Positions 58,505-64,000 of a DNA stretch of 64,000 bases are shown here, piece after piece. The notes beneath the pieces were generated by a model, which saw only the letters and a program-made list of their open reading frames with translations, was not told where the DNA came from and ran no database searches. Numbering within the stretch: the first letter of the stretch is position 1; each line of letters opens with the position of its first letter. Location of the stretch: NCBI GenBank assembly GCA_015698045.1, contig BLAL01000194.1, positions 62,001-126,000 on the forward strand. Reading direction: 5' to 3'. The translations under genes and the position numbers were made by a program. This DNA comes from Rhizophagus clarus (Eukaryota; Glomeromycota; Glomeromycetes; Glomerales; Glomeraceae).

Positions 58505-61500
58505 TCAATTATTATTTAACTTATTTAACTGAACCTTCCTTCTTTTAACTTCTGCTTTAGTATCTGTTCCAAGAGTTATTATTTTTGTAGTAATTATTTG
58601 TATAGTTCCATGCACATCTGTTTCACTATTAGTGAGAGTATGTACTTGATCTTTCATCGGTGCTCCAGAACTTCTAGTTTTAACCATTTCAGAAGGTTTG
58701 TCTTTATTGCTTTCAAATTCTGCATTATATACTGCTTTACCATAGAAATCTTTCGTTTCAGTTCTCACCGTAGTTATTGTATTTCCATCTTCGGTTGTTA
58801 TTTCTGTTACAGTTGTTGTCACGTATCCATCTTTATCTGTTTCACTCATACTAAATTTTGTTTTAGAAAATTTTCCATCTTTATTACTGACGGCTTTTTT
58901 AGATGTTGTCACCCTTAGATTTCCATCTTCGCCAGTTTTTATCTCTGTTGTAGTTATTGTTACATTCCCAGAATCATCTACCTCACTTTTACTGATAGAC
59001 TTTGTTGTTAAGCCACCACCAATTTGGTCACTTTGTAGATCATCATTAATTTCTATGCTTTCATCGGAAATATCTTCTGGTTCAGGACAAAGTTTTGTCT
59101 CATCATAAATTGTTTTACCTTCTGAGTCTTTTGTGTTCTTTCTCACTGTAGTTGATGTCTTTCCATCTTTATTGTATTTAATTTCCGTTGTAAATGTTGT
59201 TACATTTCCCTTCTCATCTTTTTTATGACTACTGAGAGTTGTTGATCTTGTACGTGGTTTTGAATTATCATTATTGTTTGTGGCAGATGTTGGATCATCT
59301 GAAATCTGAGTATTATTTGTTAAAACCTCCGTGGTATTATTATTCGTTGGAATTTCAGTGGTATAATTTGACGGAACTTCGATGTTATTACTTGTTGAAA
59401 CCTTGGTATTATTCGATGAAACCTCAATAGTATTATTTGGTGGAAGCTCGGTAATGGTAGAAATCTTGGTATTATTTGTTGGGATCTCGGTGATATTATT
59501 TAATGGAGCCTCAATAGTATTATTTGATGGAACCTCGGTGGTATTTGTTGGATCCTCGGTATTATTTGCTGAAACCTCGTTGGTATTATTTGATGGAACA
59601 TCGGAATTAGTATTATTTGTTGTAACCTCGGTATTATTTGATGGAATCTCAGTAGTATATATTGGGATCTCGTTTTTATTTGTTGGAGTCTGCGTGGTAT
59701 TATTTGTTGGAACCTTGGTATTGTTATTTGTTGAAATCTCGACGGTATTATTTGATGGAACCTTATCGGTGATGTTATTTAATGAAACCTTAGTGGTATT
59801 ATTTGATGAAACATCGGAAGTAGTATTATTTGTTGTAACCTCGGTATTATTTGATGGAATCTCAGTAGTATATATTGGGACCTCGTTTTTATTTGTTGGA
59901 GTCTGCGTGGTATTATTTGTCGGAACCTTGGTATTGTTATTTGTTGAAATCTCGATGGTATTATTTGATGTAACCTCGGTGGTATTTGTTAGAACCCCGG
60001 TATTATTTGTTGGAACCTCGGTATTATTTGATGGAATCTTTTCATTACTAAATTCACGTTCCTTCAAACTTTCTATTGATCTTTGAATGTTAACAAGGTT
60101 GTTATCGAAGGATTTTTCGAGCTTCTTAGTAGATTCAAGGATTTTTTTAAATTTTGATTTATTCAATATTCCTTTAACAAGTTTATTAATATTTTCAATA
60201 TCATTAGTTAATTTCTCCAATAATATAACGTTATCTTGGTTATAAAAGTGATCTCTATAGTTTTTTAAATTCTTTAATACGCTTATCGCTTCTGACACTT
60301 TTTTTTCGAATTTTCCGAGTAATTTTTCGTTATTTTTTGCAGGTTGACATAATTCTACTATATTTTCTGATGATTCTATTGCCTTTTCTAAAAGCAAAGA
60401 AAATTCTGAAAATGATATTTTTGAAGATGACATTTCTAAAAAAAAATCAAAGAACAAATGAATATTACAACACACGATGAAAATGCTAGGTCATAAATCT
60501 CAAAGCTTGCCTTCAGCATTATTTGTTTTGCTGGGGAAAATTTTTTGCGATTCGGAGTTAGAATTTGAACGAGGTTTATCGCTAAACAATAAAAAAAAAA
60601 AAAATATTGTTAATACTTTACGAAAATAATAAAGAATATAAAGAAATAAAATACCTTTCAAATGGAACAAAGAATAAACATTTAAGATCATTTGATAATT
60701 TTTTAATAGCGCCTTTATTAAGCGGAGGTTTTTTATTAAAAAACTTAACTTTAACATTTGTAGGACGTTGTTTCAAGAGAATTGGCTCATTCTTTTTTGA
60801 ATATAAACTGAGAAATTTTGGTGTATCCTTAAAATTTTTAAATTCATCAATATTGTCGAGGTTAATGGAATTATTAAAATATTTTTCAAAAGTTGTAGAA
60901 GAATTAGTCAACTCAAGCAAATGAAGACTAAACTTGGGTGGTAATTTCGCACGTTGTTTATCTTTTTTGGAATAGGCGAATGTATATAATTTTTCACGAT
61001 CGTTGGAAAAATAATGACCAATCACTGGATCTGATTCGTTTTCCGTATAAGAAATTCCTATGTAATGAGGTTTTTCAATTGGTGGCTTTAAATCAACAGG
61101 TAAGCCGTTGTCAATATTTAAAACTTTAACTATAAATTGCATGTTATTAAATGATCCCGGGTTATAAACTGGAAAAATGGATCTGAAATTTGTATCGTAA
61201 CCAACAACAATCCATCCAATTGTGAGTTGACTGTCTTTGCTCTTTGATTTTTTTTTAAAATGATGAATTATAAGACTTGGTTCTTTATCGGGTAAAGTAA
61301 GAATTTGGCAATGATAGTAATTTTTCATACCGATCGCAGTTGCAAAAATGGAACAGTCGGCTTGTTTGTTTAAAATAATTTCTGAGATCCTTCGTGGTAA
61401 TCTAACTATTTTTTTATTATCAAATAATTCGTTTGATACTTCGGAGTAAAGGATTCTTTTTCCAAAAAATGAATACAATGTTTTACGCAAATCATCATCT

Positions 61501-62336
61501 AGAAGTTCAAAAATACTAATCGGTTCGAGCAATTCTATGATATCCCAATTTCTATAATCATTTAATAAATCTTCCTCATCTTTAGTTTGTTCTTTTATTG
61601 GAAATCGTTTGCCTAAAATGATCCCGGTAGGAATGAATTGTCCAAATTCTTTAGTAATTTGCACAAAATTTTCATGATCTTTTGATTTTAAGGCGTCATC
61701 CACTCTTTTAATGAAATCATCTGTCGCTTTTAAATTACTAATTTTAAAAAATGCTTTTTTATATACTCGATATTCATATGCAATATCTTCAATATCATCG
61801 TAATATTCGTTCTCGTCTTTTATTCCTACTTTTGCAAAATATTTTACATTCTTATTAATATTAGGAGTAAAGAAAAGATTTTTCTTTATCATTCGATCTT
61901 CTTGCGAGTCAAATTTCACTTCTTCATCTTCTTTTTTGTGGTTAATTTCATTTAACTGACATTCTTCCGTTATAAAAGCTCTTTGATTTGCTCGTTTAAT
62001 CCCGTCAGAAGTCATTGTACATCCAAAATCTAATCTATGTAAATCATTCAAGAGCTTCCAATATGGTCTTGAGGTTTCTTTTAAATATAAGGTACATGAA
62101 GCGTTTGATTTTTCGATAATATCATTCAAAATAAAATCCTTCTCATTTTCATGTGATATTTCGGTCAATTTATTGTCTGCAAATTTTTTTGAAAATAATA
62201 ACGTATTATTCATCTTAATAGTGTTATCCTTTTTAAGATTTTCACGAATATCCGATAAATTATCCTCAAGAGTCAGTTCGACTATTTTTGGTGATGACTG
62301 TGAGCCATCTATGCTAACTCTTATGATTGAAACCAT
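58505..62336 (-). CDS. Beta-grasp/MACPF-like/coiled-coil protein with NxT repeats, copy 2 (1227 aa)
   Basis: Exons 62336-60655, 60581-60511 and 60435-58505 join in phase into 1227 aa, with the same intron positions as copy 1. The second intron starts with GC (GAAG|GCAAGC), a GC-AG intron where copy 1 has GT. Domains are beta-grasp (about 5-90), MACPF-like with EFGQFIPTGIILGKR (about 230-244), and coiled coil (about 586-717; FSLLLEKAIESSENIVELCQ). Next is an Asn/Thr-rich tract of EVPSNNT/TNNT units (about 720-985) including a 71-residue direct duplication. The tail has four diverged units of the type GNVTTxTTEI-x(2)-EDG-x(3)-TTVR. No signal peptide is present, so the many NxT sequons need not be glycosylated. 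Pore function is inference. Confidence 0.85.
59270..60045 (-). repeat. Coding Asn-Thr minisatellite with 213-bp duplication
   Basis: Repeats of about 24-33 bp encode EVPSNNT, EISTNNNT, KVPTNNT and relatives. A larger 213-bp (71-codon) unit is duplicated almost perfectly: GTAACCTCGGTATTATTTGA recurs at 59622 and 59835 with all following bases alike. Copy 1 of the gene lacks the whole tract, so it expanded after the two copies separated or was lost from copy 1. Confidence 0.85.
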
Positions 62337-62989
62337 CTTTAAGTTGATAGGAAATAATTTTTTTTTTTTTTAAAGAAAATTGAGGATTTTTTGATTTATT
62401 TTAATTATATATATATATATTTTTTTTCTTAAATAAGTACAAATTATTAAAAAAAAAAAAAAAAAAAAAAAAATCCGTGCGTGACCAATCAATAGAGCGC
62501 CAAAAATGTAAAATAAATAAATAAATATATAATCAAATAAAGGTATTTAGAGTTATTATAATAAATATATGTGCATATAATATAAAGTACGTTAATTCAA
62601 AAAAAAAAAATGCTCATTCATGTTGTTCTCAAATAAGGATATTTAGAATGAATTTTATTCAAAAATTCTTTTTTTGGTGTTTCTACGAGTACGTGGCCAA
62701 ATAAATTAGTGTTACATATGATTGACAATCTTTATGCATGGAGTTTATGCAATGCATAATTTGTAATCATTGTTTCGTTTAAAATCCCTTTTTTGTATTT
62801 GGAGTGACGTACTTCACGTGGTCAGGGAAAAACCATTCCGCAAAAATCTAAAAATAAAAATAATTCTTTGGGGTGGATTTTATTTTATATATATATACAC
62901 GCTGTTTCATAAGTCACAAGGTGCGTACACTACTTACTATTTCAAAAAAAAAAAAAAAAAATTTCTCTTTACTTTTACCAACTCTGAAC
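62337..62989. promoter_or_regulatory. Shared divergent promoter region, copy 2
   Basis: The 653 bp between the minus-strand ATG (62336) and the plus-strand ATG (62990) contain AGCGCCAAAAATGTAAAATA (about 62492), GCATGGAGTTTATGCAATGC (62736), TTCACGTGGTCAGGGAAAAA (about 62813) and a TATA-like TATATATATACAC (about 62888). All have counterparts in the copy 1 spacer. An A run of about 22 bases lies at 62451-62472. Confidence 0.5.
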
Positions 62990-64000
62990 ATGTCTGATCA
63001 CTCTGATAAGAAAAACATAAGAGTTATAAGAAAGGGACCAGGAGCAGAAGATATATCGACATATATTAAACTGAAAATTACGGATAAGTTATCAGAAATT
63101 CGGGAACAGCTTACATATAATAGTACTATTAGAATGGATGACACAGTATTGTTTTTACAAGGTGATAATTTTAATATCGTATCGCCTAATTGTGAATCCG
63201 AACGCCATTTAAAAGATATTATTAGTATGGAAGATACTATATATTTGAAAAATTGTGAAATTCCTGATCCGGAATATCTTAAAAGTGCATTAAAACTCGA
63301 GTATGGACTTACCTTAATCCCCAATGATACTAAAATTGAAACTGCAAAAGAAAAAGCATTTACAATAGATAATATCGAGCTTATCAAACCTGATGAGGCT
63401 ATTAGTGACGAAACAGCCAATTCTTATTCAATGGAAGCATGGAAGAAAAAAATAGATATGTTTTTTAACGCTAAATCTAAACTAATGAATTATGGATTGT
63501 CAGAATTATCTTTTATGAACACACAAAATGAAAATCAAGAAACTAAAAGAAAAATTTCTTGTAAAAAAATTTCTAAAATGCATTTGAGACTTAGTTTAAA
63601 ACTTACTGAAAAGTTTATCGAAGAAATTAAAGAAGCCGTAGAATCAGATCATAAAGCCGTAGAATCAGATCACAAAGCCATAGGATCAAAAGCTCGTGAA
63701 AAACTTAGAAAAATTATTAAGGAATTCGGACAATTCGTTCCTACTGAAGTTACTTTGGGTGGAATAATTTATGCCAAAGAAGAATCAAATAAATCTTCCG
63801 AACAGAAAAATACAAACGGCGTTTCTGGAATTCCCGCAGTGGGCCTTAGCGTTGGAGTTGGACTTAATAGTGATGAAAAGCAATGGGTCAATTCATTATA
63901 TGATTATAGAAATTGGAAGTGCATAGAATTTCAAGAACCGAAAAAACTTTTTGAACTTTTAGATGAAGATATACGCCAAGGAGTATATAAAGTCTTTGGA
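62990..64000 (+). CDS. Beta-grasp/MACPF-like protein, partial at window edge
   Basis: An uninterrupted frame of 337 codons starts at ATG 62990 (MSDHSDKKNIRVIRKGPGAE) and runs off the right edge. The N-terminus has a beta-grasp-like segment (YIKLKITDKLSEIREQL, then IRMDDTVLFLQG) and the element EYGLTLIPNDTKIETAKEKA-FTID, the counterpart of LDFGCTMTSDGIKRA. At 245-258 it reads EFGQFVPTEVTLGG, the closest match in the window to the MACPF signature, with the final GG retained. Residues about 215-236 contain a 21-bp unit in three copies (AVESDHK). It lies head to head with the 1227-aa paralog across a 653-bp spacer. The decayed equivalent is at 48541. Confidence 0.82.
   Translation, partial: MSDHSDKKNIRVIRKGPGAEDISTYIKLKITDKLSEIREQLTYNSTIRMDDTVLFLQGDNFNIVSPNCESERHLKDIISMEDTIYLKNCEIPDPEYLKSALKLEYGLTLIPNDTKIETAKEKAFTIDNIELIKPDEAISDETANSYSMEAWKKKIDMFFNAKSKLMNYGLSELSFMNTQNENQETKRKISCKKISKMHLRLSLKLTEKFIEEIKEAVESDHKAVESDHKAIGSKAREKLRKIIKEFGQFVPTEVTLGGIIYAKEESNKSSEQKNTNGVSGIPAVGLSVGVGLNSDEKQWVNSLYDYRNWKCIEFQEPKKLFELLDEDIRQGVYKVFG

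Noticed and set aside
59382-60086. Long plus-strand frame of 234 codons rich in Val, Leu and Phe
   Set aside because: It is the antisense shadow of the Asn-Thr repeat region of the 1227-aa gene. Repetitive codons keep the opposite strand open.
1-64000. tRNA and rRNA genes
   Set aside because: I looked for tRNA B-box and rRNA core sequences and found only the degenerate box in the SINE.

Overview
This is a very AT-rich eukaryotic window. It has short GT-AG introns, long A/T runs and many decayed gene copies. Its protein families are an F-box/leucine-rich protein, an SMP-domain protein, WD-like repeats joined to an ion channel, MACPF-like proteins, and relics of kinase, RBR, SAM-like and coiled-coil genes. 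Together with the repeat load they suggest an arbuscular mycorrhizal fungus (Glomeromycotina, Rhizophagus-like). That assignment is inferred from composition and protein families, not from a marker gene. No rRNA, tRNA, CRISPR array or bacterial operon was found.

Layout. 1-16.3 kb is repeat-dominated: palindromic ATATCG/GGTACC repeats, a minus-strand SINE with a 17-bp target duplication, two minisatellites, a 184-bp hAT-type MITE, a candidate 4.7-kb CACTA-like element, and decayed genes (a zinc-ribbon-like family, MADF-like exons, a SAM-like gene, a Tc1/mariner transposase). 16.3-21.3 kb holds three intact genes: F-box/LRR (+), a three-exon SMP protein (+) and a four-exon single-pass membrane protein of unknown function (-). 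21.4-35 kb is a graveyard: duplicated C2H2 zinc-finger pseudogenes, decayed coiled-coil genes, and a Mutator-like element with recognisable inverted repeats and a broken transposase. 35.8-39.2 kb is a 3.3-kb hAT-type element with a perfect 8-bp target duplication. It carries a 22-bp tandem array that was itself split by a polyadenylated retrocopy. 39.4-43.6 kb contains two decayed copies of a block in which an RBR E3 ligase (-) lies head to head with a ubiquitin-like gene (+). A truncated kinase follows.

45-64 kb is the most coherent part. Two copies of a divergent gene pair flank an eight-exon ion-channel gene. In each pair the minus-strand gene encodes a beta-grasp-like N-terminus, a MACPF-like module and a coiled coil. 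The exons join in frame, so each is one gene (795 and 1227 aa) and not two neighbours. The plus-strand partner is a shorter-range paralog: a pseudogene in the first copy, and an intact reading frame running off the right edge in the second. The second copy has gained a long Asn-Thr repeat and a repeated tail.

A common theme is block duplication of head-to-head gene pairs followed by decay of one copy. Exon coordinates for the four spliced multi-exon gene models were derived by checking splice sites and reading phase by hand. Family assignments rest on motif recognition only.
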